A stretch of DNA of 64,000 nt from Catenuloplanes atrovinosus (GTDB taxonomy: Bacteria; Actinomycetota; Actinomycetes; Mycobacteriales; Micromonosporaceae). The notes under the pieces are model-generated. The model was given only the letters and a program-made list of their open reading frames with translations, was not told where the DNA came from and did not search any database. The position numbers were made by a program, and so were the translations under genes. The stretch spans positions 2,253,001 to 2,317,000 of the forward strand of contig NZ_JAVDYB010000001.1 in the NCBI RefSeq assembly GCF_031458235.1, written 5' to 3'. Below are positions 8,087 through 16,520 of the stretch, one piece after another (within the stretch, counting starts at the first letter, position 1; each line of letters begins with the position of its first letter).

Positions 8087-8561
8087 CGCGTCTCCTGAGT
8101 TGGCGATCAGCGTGTCCGGTGCACCGTAGCACCGGGTTCGCGGCATCCCCGGCGCACCGATCGGTGTGCAGGCGGACGTATCAGCCGGTCTCTCGCCGAG
8201 GTCCGAAAGTTTCGGAGATTTTCACTCGTCCGTGCGCTGGTATGCGGAATGGTGCATGGCCATTCGCGAACGCCTTGCTCCCCGCTCACCTGGGAAAAGC
8301 CGTGCACCGGCGGATGCGGCCGAAACGATGTTTCCGGATAATTGCCGGAAGTTGTTGCCAAGGTAACGGCCGCAACCCTACGATCGGCATCGATAGGCGT
8401 TCATGTCTGTCGATGTCACCCACCACGGTCCACCCCTCCGGCCGACTGGGACGACGCGCCCGTGTCGCACGACGCCGCTCACGCCGCCGTCGTCACCCGG
8501 CCGCCGGGGTCGCACCGAGCCGCTGGCCCCGTGCCAGCCGACACGAAGAGGAAGCAACACC
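8087..8561. other. Intergenic region between SDR gene and xylanase gene
   Basis: 475 bases without a convincing gene. It holds the CGAAA-G-TTTCG palindrome at 8202-8216 and a weaker inverted repeat, GAAAC-GAT-GTTTC, at 8322-8334. Base composition is less GC-rich than neighbouring genes around 8200-8360, as expected for a promoter region of the divergent SDR and xylanase genes. Confidence 0.6.
8202..8216. promoter_or_regulatory. CGAAA-N-TTTCG box upstream of GH11 xylanase
   Basis: TCCGAAA-G-TTTCGGA is a perfect 15-base palindrome containing CGAAA-G-TTTCG. Inverted repeats of the form CGAAA-N-TTTCG are known control elements of Streptomyces xylanase genes. It lies about 350 bases upstream of the xylanase start, which implies a long leader or an upstream operator. 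A regulator of the LacI type is expected but none is encoded nearby. Confidence 0.6.
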
Positions 8562-9590
8562 ATGACCGACACCTCCCCCGCTCCGAGGAGTCGCCGCGGC
8601 CGCATCCGGATGCTCCTCGGTGCCGCCTGCGCCATGATGGTCGCGATCTCGGGCATCGCGCTGACCGGCACCGCGCATGCCGAGGCCGACCGGACCGTCA
8701 GCTCGAACACCACCGGCACGCACAACGGCTTTTTCTTCTCGTTCTGGAAGGACAGTGGCAACGCCAGCGTGACGTTGCGCGAGAACGGGCGGTACACCAG
8801 CAGCTGGGACCGCAGCACCAACAACTGGGTCGGCGGCAAGGGCTGGGCCACCGGCAGCCGCCGGACGGTCACCTACTCGGGCTCGTACAACCCGGGGAAC
8901 AACAACACCTACCTCGCCCTGTACGGATGGACGCGTAACCCGCTCATCGAGTACTACATCGTGGAGAACTTCGGCAGCTTCAACCCGAGCAGCGGCGCGA
9001 CCCGGTTCGGCACCGTCACCACCGACGGTGGCACGTACGACATCCTGCGCAGCCAGCGGGTCGACAAGCCCTGCATCGACGGCGACCGCTGCACGTTCTA
9101 CCAGTTCTGGAGCGTCCGCCAGCAGAAGCGCAGCAGCGGCACCATCACCACCGCGAACCACTTCGACGCCTGGGCCCGCGCCGGCCTGAACCTCGGGACG
9201 AACCACAGCTACCAGATCATGGCGACCGAGGGCTACCAGAGCCAGGGCAGCTCCGACATCACGGTCCGCGAGGGCGGCGGCGGCAACCCGACCCCGGGCC
9301 CGACCACTCCCGGCAACCCCGGCGGCGGCAACTGCACCGCGACCCTGTCCGCCGGCGACCAGTACGGCGACCGGTTCAACCTCAACGTCGCGGTCAGCAA
9401 CGCCAGCAACTGGACCGTGACGCTCAACCTCAACGGCGGCCAGAGCATCCAGAACAGCTGGAACGCCGCGGTCACCGGCACCACGGGCAGCGTCACCGCG
9501 CGGCCCAACGGCAACGGCAACAACTTCGGCGTGACCATCATGGCCAACGGCAACTGGACGTGGCCGACGATCACCTGCACCACCGGCTGA
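8562..9590 (+). CDS. Endo-1,4-beta-xylanase, GH11 plus CBM2
   Basis: A 342-residue secreted xylanase. Residues 1-40 are a signal peptide with a twin-Arg-rich n-region ending GTAHA. Residues about 45-235 form the GH11 jelly-roll: the nucleophile is Glu130 in [15 protein letters not shown] and the acid/base is Glu223 in [12 protein letters not shown], both in their classic contexts. A Gly/Pro linker (about 237-257) joins a CBM2 module (258-342) with terminal Cys258 and Cys340-type residues and Trp residues for cellulose or xylan binding. ATG 8562 has GAAGAGGAAG upstream. It cleaves xylan backbones outside the cell. A strong terminator follows. Confidence 0.96.
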   Translation: MTDTSPAPRSRRGRIRMLLGAACAMMVAISGIALTGTAHAEADRTVSSNTTGTHNGFFFSFWKDSGNASVTLRENGRYTSSWDRSTNNWVGGKGWATGSRRTVTYSGSYNPGNNNTYLALYGWTRNPLIEYYIVENFGSFNPSSGATRFGTVTTDGGTYDILRSQRVDKPCIDGDRCTFYQFWSVRQQKRSSGTITTANHFDAWARAGLNLGTNHSYQIMATEGYQSQGSSDITVREGGGGNPTPGPTTPGNPGGGNCTATLSAGDQYGDRFNLNVAVSNASNWTVTLNLNGGQSIQNSWNAAVTGTTGSVTARPNGNGNNFGVTIMANGNWTWPTITCTTG

Positions 9591-9617
9591 CCCGGCACCC
9601 CGCACCGCGGCAGCGCG

Positions 9618-9651
9618 CACGGCCGAGACGACCACCGTCGTCTCGGCCGTG
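9618..9651. terminator. Strong terminator after xylanase
   Basis: A perfect 15-bp stem (9618-9632 against 9637-9651, core ACGGCCGAGACGAC) with a CACC loop, 27 bases after the xylanase stop and 20 bases before the stop of the converging Dabb gene. It probably serves both. Confidence 0.85.
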
Positions 9652-9670
9652 TCGTACGGAGCCCGGGTGC

Positions 9671-10084
9671 CTAGCCGGCCGACTCCGGCGCGCTGCTGCC
9701 GGTGTACTCCGGCAGGTCGGCCACGAGCTTGGTCAGCTCGGCGTCGTTCGCGTAGCGCCGCCGGTGCAGCTCGGCGATCTTGGCGCCTATCTCCGGGTCC
9801 GGGTCGTCGGTGATGTCGAACGAGTGGAACTTCTCCACCAGCGGCAGGCCGACCCGGTCGGTGTTGGAGTGGGCCGGGTGGGTCAGGTACTCCCAGTAGC
9901 CGTCCAGGTCCTCGATGACGAACACCGCGCCCCAGTCGAACTCGCCGCCGAAGTCCGGACCGACCACGAACGACTTCACCGACGGGATCACCCGGCCCTG
10001 GTTGCGCAGGCTCTCCAGCGCGATCTCCAGCTCCTCCGGCGTGACGCCTTCCTTGATCTTGATGCGGTTACCGTGGTAGATCAT
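9671..10084 (-). CDS. Dabb-family (dimeric alpha/beta barrel) protein
   Basis: A 137-residue protein of the stress-responsive A/B barrel type. IKIKEGVTPEELEIALESLR, SVKSFVVGPDFG, and DLDGYWEYLTHPAHSN give the beta-alpha-beta arrangement and the conserved Y-x-x-H-P segment of Dabb proteins. Such ferredoxin-like dimers act as small cyclases, oxygenases or stress proteins. ATG 10084 has an AGGAGAAG ribosome-binding site. It is the last gene of an operon with an MFS transporter and an SRPBCC protein (11779 down to 9671), which may produce or export one aromatic compound. Confidence 0.8.
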   Translation of the reverse strand: MIYHGNRIKIKEGVTPEELEIALESLRNQGRVIPSVKSFVVGPDFGGEFDWGAVFVIEDLDGYWEYLTHPAHSNTDRVGLPLVEKFHSFDITDDPDPEIGAKIAELHRRRYANDAELTKLVADLPEYTGSSAPESAG

Positions 10085-10116
10085 CTTTCTTCTCCTCTGT
10101 GATTCGGATGGGATCC

Positions 10117-11301
10117 TCAGCGCCGGAGGTAGCCGGCGATGAGGCTCGTCGCGGCGCCGGCGAGCAGGACGGCGCCGGAGTACGTGAAGGTCGCGGCGAT
10201 GCCGAACAGGTCGACGGCGGGCTGCACGACCAGGGGTGACAGGAACTGGCCGAGGAAGATCGCCATGACCAGGCCGCCGAGGACGCGCCCGCGCCGGGCC
10301 GGTGCGGCGAGCTCGGCGAGCCGGGTGTTGAGGTTCGGCACCACCAGCCCGACGCCCACACCGCCGATGAGCACGCCCGCGGCGAGCTGCGCCAGCGTGT
10401 TCGCGGTTCCGGCGACCGTCCAGCCGGCGCCGAGCAGCGCGACGCTGAGCGCGGTGATCGTGGCCGGGCGCAGGCGCCGCCGCAGCCCGGGGAAGGCCAG
10501 CGCCCCGACGACGCCGGTCAGGGTGCTGCCGGCGATCACCATGCCGGTCACGGCGGTGCCGGTACCGAAGGCGGTGAGCCAGAACGGCAGCTGCGTGGGG
10601 GCCATGTAGAAGATCACCGTGGCGGCGGCCGCCAGGGCGTACACCCCGATGATCTCCCGGCTCGCGCCGGCCGGCGCCGTGACCTCGGCGGCGGAGCCGC
10701 CCACCGGGCCGGTGCGCCGGGCCGACTCTCCCAGGAAGAGCGCGGCGGCCGGCAGGATCAGCGCGGCGGCGGCGTAGAGCAGGAACGGTGCGCGCCAGGA
10801 GACGCCGGCCAGCACGCCGGCGAGCGGCAGGAACACCACGCCGCCGAGGCTGGCGAACGCCTGCTGCAGTCCGAGGAACCTGGCCCGGGCCGGACCGTCG
10901 AACCAGTCCGCGATGACGGTGCTGACGGCGGTCATCACGCCGCCCACGGCCGCGCCGAGCAGGGCACGGCTGGCGATCAGCACGCCGAGGTCCGTGATCA
11001 GGTATCCGGCGGTGCCGGCGAGCGCGTACAGCGCCAGCGAGGCGAGCAGCAGCGGTCGCCGTCCGATCCGGTCGGCGAGCAGCCCGGCGACCGGTGCGGT
11101 GACCGCGATGGCCAGCGACGTCACGGTGAGGGTGAGCCGGACCAGGACCTCGGCCGCCGGGGTGCCGGCGTACGCGGTGGTCATGGCGGGCAGGCTGGGG
11201 GCGATGATCGCCGCCGCCATGATGGTCAGGCCGGCCGAGGCCAGGATGGTGGCGCGCGCGGCGGTCGCCGGTCGCCGCGGCGGTGCCGAGGTGGTCGTCA
11301 T
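10117..11301 (-). CDS. MFS transporter, drug-efflux type
   Basis: A 394-residue major facilitator with about 12 membrane segments. The start chosen is ATG 11301 (MTTTSAPPRRPATAARATIL). The cytoplasmic loop between segments 2 and 3 carries LLADRIGRRPLLL, motif A of the family, and a related degenerate version occurs in the second half (LRRRLRPATI). It is most like Bcr/CflA or arabinose-efflux type proton antiporters. It lies 28 bases after the SRPBCC gene and 32 bases before the Dabb gene, all on the same strand, so these are probably one transcript. Confidence 0.88.
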   Translation of the reverse strand: MTTTSAPPRRPATAARATILASAGLTIMAAAIIAPSLPAMTTAYAGTPAAEVLVRLTLTVTSLAIAVTAPVAGLLADRIGRRPLLLASLALYALAGTAGYLITDLGVLIASRALLGAAVGGVMTAVSTVIADWFDGPARARFLGLQQAFASLGGVVFLPLAGVLAGVSWRAPFLLYAAAALILPAAALFLGESARRTGPVGGSAAEVTAPAGASREIIGVYALAAAATVIFYMAPTQLPFWLTAFGTGTAVTGMVIAGSTLTGVVGALAFPGLRRRLRPATITALSVALLGAGWTVAGTANTLAQLAAGVLIGGVGVGLVVPNLNTRLAELAAPARRGRVLGGLVMAIFLGQFLSPLVVQPAVDLFGIAATFTYSGAVLLAGAATSLIAGYLRR

Positions 11302-11329
11302 GGGTTCGTCTCCGCGGGCCGGACCGGAC

Positions 11330-11779
11330 TCAGGAGGCCGGGGTCTCGGCGGCCTCGCGCAGCCGCTCGAGCCAGGACACGATCGAGGCGTCGAGGGCCT
11401 GGCGCAGGTTTTCCGGGTCGGCACGGACCGGGTTGCCGTCCCAGGACTCCGCGGTGCCGACGACGGTGGTGTCGCCGTCGGCGGTGAAGGTCCACTCGTG
11501 GATGCCGACGATGCCGTGCGCCGGACCACCCCAGAGGATTCGGTGCGGCGCGTCGACCGCGTAGACCGTCGAGACGATCGACATACCCGCGGTCGTCCAC
11601 TGGAACGTGGAGCCCGGCCGCAGCGGCCCGTCGGCGTACGCGGTGTCGATGTCGGTCTGCCACCCGGTCCAGTTGTTGACGTCGGTGTGCAGCGCCCAGA
11701 CCCGGTCGATCGGGGCGTCGATGCGGATCTCGTGACGGACGACGACGGCGGCGTCGTGGTCGATGTCGGTGATGGCCAT
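11330..11779 (-). CDS. SRPBCC family protein (polyketide cyclase/START-like)
   Basis: A 149-residue helix-grip protein. The pattern RHEIRIDAPIDRVWALHTDVNNW is the first strand and helix of the Polyketide_cyc/SRPBCC fold, followed by GSTFQWTTAG, ILWGGPAHGIVGIHEWTF and a long C-terminal helix ending in LREAAE. The fold binds hydrophobic ligands in a deep pocket; some members are aromatases/cyclases. The ribosome-binding site is GGAGGG. First gene of the SRPBCC-MFS-Dabb operon. Confidence 0.85.
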   Translation of the reverse strand: MAITDIDHDAAVVVRHEIRIDAPIDRVWALHTDVNNWTGWQTDIDTAYADGPLRPGSTFQWTTAGMSIVSTVYAVDAPHRILWGGPAHGIVGIHEWTFTADGDTTVVGTAESWDGNPVRADPENLRQALDASIVSWLERLREAAETPAS

Positions 11780-11991
11780 GTCTGTCCCTCCAGGTGGGAG
11801 CGGCTCGTCCGAACCGCCCCGCGTTCTCCGGTACGTTGTGAACTGTGGTCGCCGCGGCCGGTCTTCGGCTGGTCATCGGCTGTCCAACACTGGTCATCGC
11901 TGTTCAGCTCGCGCGGAGCCGGCAACGCGAAACCGCCCGGGCCCGCCCCGGAACGGGGGCGCGCACGGGCGGCGGATGTGGTGGCCGGCGG

Positions 11992-14010
11992 TCAGCCCCG
12001 GAAGCGCAGTCGGGTCTCCCACAGGGAGGAGCACACCGCGTCGATGCCCTGGCGCAGGTGACGCCGGTAGGTGCTGAACGACATGCCGGACCGCCGGGCC
12101 GCGGCCTCCTGGGTGGGCGCGCCGGAGAAGTACGTGGCGACCAGCGCCTGGTGGGCCTTGAGCAGCCCGGAGTCCCGGCCGACCTCGTCCACGGCCTGCT
12201 GCACCAGCGCGCGCAGGGCTGCCACCGGATCGTCCGCGTCCGCCACCGGCCGCGATCGCAGCAGCTCACTCAGGGCGAACGCGCGTGGCGAGCGCCAGTT
12301 CTGCAGGGCCTCGCGAACCGACCGGTCGAAGTCCGCGCGGCTGATGGCCGGTGCCGGCGCGGGCACCTCGGTCTCGTCCAGGATGCGGTCGAGCCACATC
12401 TCGAACGGCACCTGCCGCCAGTCCGTGACGAACAGCCCGTACGTCCGGTCGCCGACCCGCGGTCGCACGCCGGCGTCGGTGAGAGCTCCCCGCAGCAGCC
12501 GGCCCCACAGCTCGCAGTCGTGCAGCACGATCATCCCCTGGGCGAGGCCCCGGCTGCGCGCCGCCGTCGCCTGCACGCGGGAATGGTGGAGGTTGGTCAC
12601 CGGCGACGGCACCTGGTAGGCCTCCGGATGGATGATGAACCGGGTTATCGCTATGTGCTCGCCGGGCGCGGGCGGCGCGGTGCTGGTGCAGTGCTCCCAG
12701 GCCGCCGCGACGACCGGATCCACCGCCACGTCCTCCGGGTCCGGCGGGGCGGGCAACTCCAGGCGGGCGACGAAGGCCACGGCCTTCCCGGTGTCGATCG
12801 ACCGGTAGACGCTGAACCCCTCGGGCTGCTTGCCGGCCCAGTAGCGGACGAGCGCCGCGGACTCCGGGCCCTCCGTGTCGGCCGCCATCCGCACGACCGT
12901 GTCGACGTCCTCCGGCCGCAGCGGATCGTCCTGCACCTGGCCCGTGCGCGGCCACACGTAGAGGTCGCGCACCTTCTTCAGGTCGCGGAACAGGTAGAAC
13001 AGCTGACTCATGACGCCGAGCACCTGCCGCTCCGGCAGCTCCCGGATCTGGCGCAGGTACTCGGCCGAGAGCGTGCGCTTCATGGCCTGGAACGCCTCCG
13101 GCGCCCGCCACCGCAGGTCGGCGACGACCGACTCCCGGACCGCGTCGTGCGGGTAGCAGCCGTGCGGCGTGCACTCCATGAACGGCAGGCCGCGCAGCCA
13201 GGCGAACAGCGCGTGCGAGTCCAGCCCGGGGAGCGCGGCCTGCAACAGCCGCTCCGTGGTGTTGTACGCCTGCGCGGCGACCTCCAGGGCCCGCCGGTGC
13301 TCCGGCGACGGCACCTCCCCGATCAGGCCGGCGATCAACGTACCCAGCGCCGAGGCAGACGGCGACCACTCCTGCGCCGCACCCGGGCGCGCCGAATCGG
13401 CCGCCGCCGCCAGGGACAGCGCGAGCGGGTTGCCGCCGGCGAATCGCAGCACCGCCTCCGTGTTCTCCGGGCGGACGCCGTTGACCGTCAGCAGCCGCCT
13501 CGCCTGCTCCTCGGTCAGCGGCCCCAGCTCGGCCGCGTGCAGCGCGCCCGCCCAGCCGGGATCGGCGGTCCACTCGGTCGCCGGCGCCTGCCGGCCGGCG
13601 AGTACCACCAGCGCGCCCTCGGCGATCCGGGGCAGGAACCGCTGCCACAGCCAGGTCTCCAGCCACTGGCAGTGCTCGAACGAGTCGACCATCAGCACCG
13701 CGTCCGGCCGGTCGAGCAACGCCTGGGCGGTCCGCTCGAAGTCGGCCGGCGAGTGGCTGACGAACCGCCCGTCCAGCTCGACGATCAGCCGGCCGGCGTG
13801 CCGCGCCTCGTCGGCCAGATGCCGGACCAGCGTCGACTTGCCGACGCCGCCGGGACCGTGCAGGTAGAAGACGAGCGCGGCGGACGGCTCGTTGCGCAAC
13901 GCCGCCCCGAACGCCGCCACCTGCTCCTCCCGGCCGACGAACGCCCGGGAACGCGCCTGCCGTAACCGTTCACCCAGCGACCGGACCGCCGGCCGCGACT
14001 CGGTACCCAC
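11992..14010 (-). CDS. STAND-type ATPase with C-terminal helix-turn-helix
   Basis: A 672-residue signalling ATPase. GTG 14010 is preferred because GGAGGGGGAG lies seven bases upstream; an upstream GTG at 14103 is weaker. After AFVGREEQVAAF comes the P-loop HGPGGVGKSTLVRH, the Walker B VLMVDSFEH, a sensor strand VVLAGR and the winged-helix motif GGNPLAL. The middle (about 300-560) is unassigned but carries blocks such as ITRFIIHPEAYQ and YGLFVTDWRQVP that look like an N-acetyltransferase-like sensor fold. The last 60 residues (TQEAAARRSGMSFSTYRRHL) form an HTH. It probably is an ATP-driven transcription switch for the divergent MFS gene. Confidence 0.8.
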   Translation of the reverse strand: MGTESRPAVRSLGERLRQARSRAFVGREEQVAAFGAALRNEPSAALVFYLHGPGGVGKSTLVRHLADEARHAGRLIVELDGRFVSHSPADFERTAQALLDRPDAVLMVDSFEHCQWLETWLWQRFLPRIAEGALVVLAGRQAPATEWTADPGWAGALHAAELGPLTEEQARRLLTVNGVRPENTEAVLRFAGGNPLALSLAAAADSARPGAAQEWSPSASALGTLIAGLIGEVPSPEHRRALEVAAQAYNTTERLLQAALPGLDSHALFAWLRGLPFMECTPHGCYPHDAVRESVVADLRWRAPEAFQAMKRTLSAEYLRQIRELPERQVLGVMSQLFYLFRDLKKVRDLYVWPRTGQVQDDPLRPEDVDTVVRMAADTEGPESAALVRYWAGKQPEGFSVYRSIDTGKAVAFVARLELPAPPDPEDVAVDPVVAAAWEHCTSTAPPAPGEHIAITRFIIHPEAYQVPSPVTNLHHSRVQATAARSRGLAQGMIVLHDCELWGRLLRGALTDAGVRPRVGDRTYGLFVTDWRQVPFEMWLDRILDETEVPAPAPAISRADFDRSVREALQNWRSPRAFALSELLRSRPVADADDPVAALRALVQQAVDEVGRDSGLLKAHQALVATYFSGAPTQEAAARRSGMSFSTYRRHLRQGIDAVCSSLWETRLRFRG

Positions 14011-14144
14011 CGCCGATCTCCCCCTCCGACCCGACGACACCGCGAATCCTGCCAAGGTACCGATGACGGGCACGGGTTCTCGCCCTGATGCCGCGCTGAT
14101 CACACCCGCGGCCGGCGGTTGAGCCGCAGGTCAGGATGCGCGCT

Positions 14145-14162
14145 CTGGTGCGTACGCACCAG
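14145..14162. promoter_or_regulatory. 18-bp perfect palindrome between STAND regulator and MFS gene
   Basis: CTGGTGCGTACGCACCAG is an uninterrupted 18-base palindrome in the 274-base gap between the divergent genes. Its centre is 143 bases from the STAND start and about 131 bases from the MFS start. It is a good operator candidate; the binding protein could be the STAND regulator or a TetR-type protein elsewhere. Confidence 0.55.
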
Positions 14163-14284
14163 TCGCGCCCGCAGGCCTGGTGTGGACGGACCAGCCGGGA
14201 ACGGTGGCGGAGAACGATGCCGGGCGGGGCGCCGAACCGGAGTGTGGGAGACGTCGATCTGCTCACCACATGAACGGAGTTGCC

Positions 14285-15679
14285 GTGTCCACACCCGTGG
14301 TCTCCCCGGTCCGCATCGGGAGGCGGGCCGTCGGCGCGCTCGGCGTGCTGGCGCTCTCCCTCGGCACCCTGCAATCGGTGGTGGAGCCCGCGCTTCCGCT
14401 GCTGCAGCGCGAGCTGGGGATCAGCCCGGCAGAAGGTGCGCTGGTCGCCAACGCGCTGCTGATCACCGGCGCGGTGCTCGCCCCGGTCGCCGGCAAACTC
14501 GGCGACCGCTACGGCGGACGGCGGGTGCTGCTCTGGCTGATGGCGGTGGTCTCCGCCGGTGGCCTGCTGGCCGGCACCGCGCCGAACCTGCCGGCACTGC
14601 TGGTCGGCCAGATCCTCCAGGGCGTGATGGTGGGCGCGCTGCCGCTCTCCTTCATCCTGGTGCGCCGGCACCTCTCGGCCGGTGAGTCGCAGGCGGCCAT
14701 CGGCGTGGTGCTCGCGCTGTTCACCGGCGGCGGCGTGATCGGCACGCTGGTCGCCGGGCCCATCGCGCACGGACTCTCCTGGCAGTGGATGTTCGCTCTG
14801 CCGACGCTGGTGATCATCGCGGCGACCGTGGCCGTGGCGCGGCTGATGCCGGACGACCCGCCCGCGGCGTCCGACGACCCGATCGACTGGCCCGGCGTGG
14901 TACTGCTGAGCGGCACGCTGCTCGCGCTCATGGTCGCGCTGGTCACGGTGACCGGCGGTGACCTGCCGCCGCTCGCGGCCGCCGCGGTCGTGACGGCCGT
15001 GGCCGCGCTCGCCACCGGCTGGGTCGTCGTCGAGCGCCGGGCGTCCGCGCCCATGGTCGACCTGCGGATGCTGGGCCGGCCGGCGATGCGCAGCGCGTTC
15101 GTGCTCACGTTCGTCATGTCGATCAGTTTCGGGATGGTGGTGCTGCTGCTTCCGCAGCTGTTCGCGGCGCCGGCGGACGGGTACGGATTCGGGCTCGGTA
15201 CCACACAGATCGGGCTGCTCCTGCTGCCCGGCGCCATCGCCGGCGCGGTGAGCGACTCGATCGGCGGGTTCGCGGCCCGGCGCTTCGGCCCGCGCGCCGT
15301 GGTCGTCGCCGGCATCGCCGTCACGGCGGTCGCGATGATCGGGCTGGCCCTGCTGCACGACGCCGCGTGGCAGCTCTCCGTCGCGAAGGTGCTGACCGCG
15401 TTCGCGGCCGGAGCCGGCACCACCGCGTTGCTGGCCGGCACCGCCTCGGCCGTCGACGCCCGGGACACCGGCATCGCGACCAGCCTGCTCGTGGTGACCC
15501 GCCTGGTCGGCGTGATCGTGGGCGCCCAGGCCGGCGGCGTGATCCTCGCCGCCGGGACCGACGCGGCGACCGGCGTGCCGGCCGAGGCCGCGTTCGTCAC
15601 CGGGTTCGTCGCGGCCGGCCTGATCGCCGCGTCGGCGCTCACTCTCATCCGGATCAGGAAGAACGGGGTTCGCGCATGA
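14285..15679 (+). CDS. MFS transporter, EmrB/QacA (DHA2, 14-TM) type
   Basis: A roughly 464-residue multidrug-type exporter with about 14 hydrophobic segments. GTG 14285 (VSTPVVSPVRIGRR) is preferred because CGGAG lies five bases upstream; ATG 14270 is an alternative. Motif A is seen as GKLGDRYGGRRVLL and motif C-like sequence as FTGGGVIGTLVAGPIAHG, the Gly-rich antiporter signature. The two central segments that distinguish DHA2 transporters are present around residues 205-245. The stop overlaps the ATG of a decayed monooxygenase (ATGA), so pump and enzyme were once an operon, for example for antibiotic modification and export. Confidence 0.9.
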   Translation: MSTPVVSPVRIGRRAVGALGVLALSLGTLQSVVEPALPLLQRELGISPAEGALVANALLITGAVLAPVAGKLGDRYGGRRVLLWLMAVVSAGGLLAGTAPNLPALLVGQILQGVMVGALPLSFILVRRHLSAGESQAAIGVVLALFTGGGVIGTLVAGPIAHGLSWQWMFALPTLVIIAATVAVARLMPDDPPAASDDPIDWPGVVLLSGTLLALMVALVTVTGGDLPPLAAAAVVTAVAALATGWVVVERRASAPMVDLRMLGRPAMRSAFVLTFVMSISFGMVVLLLPQLFAAPADGYGFGLGTTQIGLLLLPGAIAGAVSDSIGGFAARRFGPRAVVVAGIAVTAVAMIGLALLHDAAWQLSVAKVLTAFAAGAGTTALLAGTASAVDARDTGIATSLLVVTRLVGVIVGAQAGGVILAAGTDAATGVPAEAAFVTGFVAAGLIAASALTLIRIRKNGVRA

Positions 15680-15840
15680 CCACCACGGTTCTGGTGTCCG
15701 GGGCGAGCATCGCCGGGCCCGCGCTGGCGTACTGGCTGCACCGGGCCGGATTCGCGGTCACGGTGGTGGAGCGGGCCGGCGCACCGCGCGACGCCCCGGA
15801 CGGCGCAGTCGGCACTGGTACTGCCGGACCCGGCGGGAGA
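15676..15840 (+). pseudogene. FAD-dependent monooxygenase remnant with internal deletion
   Basis: The first 38 codons (MTTTVLVSGASIAGPALAYW and on to VVERAGAPR) match the N-terminal FAD-binding motif of the intact monooxygenase at 17855 (MSTVLISGASIAGPALAYW). The similarity then stops. From 15800, shifted by one base, the sequence reads TAQSALVLPD, which resembles the C-terminal PAHTALRLPT of the intact protein. About 1 kb of the middle is therefore missing and the ends are out of frame. The start overlaps the MFS stop. The two copies differ at many synonymous and replacement positions, so they are paralogues rather than a recent duplication. Confidence 0.7.
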
Positions 15841-15860
15841 ACGAGGCCGCCGCGCCGCCG

Positions 15861-16520
15861 TCAGCGGGCCAGGCCCGACCGGTACGCGAGGACGACCAGC
15901 TGCGCCCGGTCGCGGGCGCCCAGCTTCGTCATGGCGCGCTGCACGTGCGCCCGGACGGTGAACGGGCTGAGGAACATCCGCTCAGCGATCTCCTGATTGG
16001 ACAGCCCGGTGGCGACCAGCGCGACCATCTCCCGTTCCCGGGCCGTGAGCACCTCCAGCGGTACGGCATCCCGCCGCGGCTGCTCGTCCGGCGTGGCCAG
16101 GAACCGGGCCACCAGCGAGCGGGTCGCGGCGGGGGAGAGGAGCGTGTCGCCGGCCGCGATCGTGCGCACGGCGTCCAGCAGCGCCTCCGCCCCGATCCCC
16201 TTGCCGATGAAGCCGCCGGCGCCCGCGCGCAGCGCCTGGGCGACGTGCTCGTCCGTCTCGTAGGTGGTGAGGATCAGCACGCGGGTGTCGCGCAGGTCCG
16301 GGTCCGCGCAGATGTCCGAGGTGGCGCGCAGGCCATCCAGCTCCGGCATCCGGATGTCCATGACCACCACGTCGGGGCGCAGCTCACGCGCGAGCCGCAC
16401 CGCGTCGCGGCCGTCGGCGGCCTCACCCACCACGGTGATGTCGTCGGCGCTGTCCAGCAGCAGGCGGAACGCCTGACGGAGCAGGGCCTGGTCGTCGGCG
16501 AGGAGCACCCGGAGCGTCAC
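15861..16520 (-). CDS. NarL/LuxR-family response regulator
   Basis: A 219-residue two-component response regulator. GTG 16520 overlaps the kinase stop (GTGA). The receiver domain (1-120) has acidic residues in LLADDQALL, the phospho-acceptor Asp in DVVVMDIRMPELDG, and the Lys-region in FIGKGIGAEALLD, where GKGI replaces the more common KD/KP. The C-terminal LuxR HTH (about 150-215) is LTAREREMVALVATGLSNQEIAERMFLSPFTVRAHV. It is the partner of the adjacent kinase and probably regulates the flanking genes or itself. Its 3' end lies directly against the monooxygenase remnant. Confidence 0.93.
   Translation of the reverse strand: MTLRVLLADDQALLRQAFRLLLDSADDITVVGEAADGRDAVRLARELRPDVVVMDIRMPELDGLRATSDICADPDLRDTRVLILTTYETDEHVAQALRAGAGGFIGKGIGAEALLDAVRTIAAGDTLLSPAATRSLVARFLATPDEQPRRDAVPLEVLTAREREMVALVATGLSNQEIAERMFLSPFTVRAHVQRAMTKLGARDRAQLVVLAYRSGLAR

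Noticed and set aside
7325-9590. Biosynthetic gene cluster spanning SDR, xylanase and neighbours
   Set aside because: No polyketide synthase, peptide synthetase, terpene synthase or precursor peptide is present anywhere in the window.
14509-15741. A 410-codon frame antisense to the MFS pump
   Set aside because: Thr/Ser/Ala/Pro-rich mirror of a membrane-protein gene with full motif support on the other strand.
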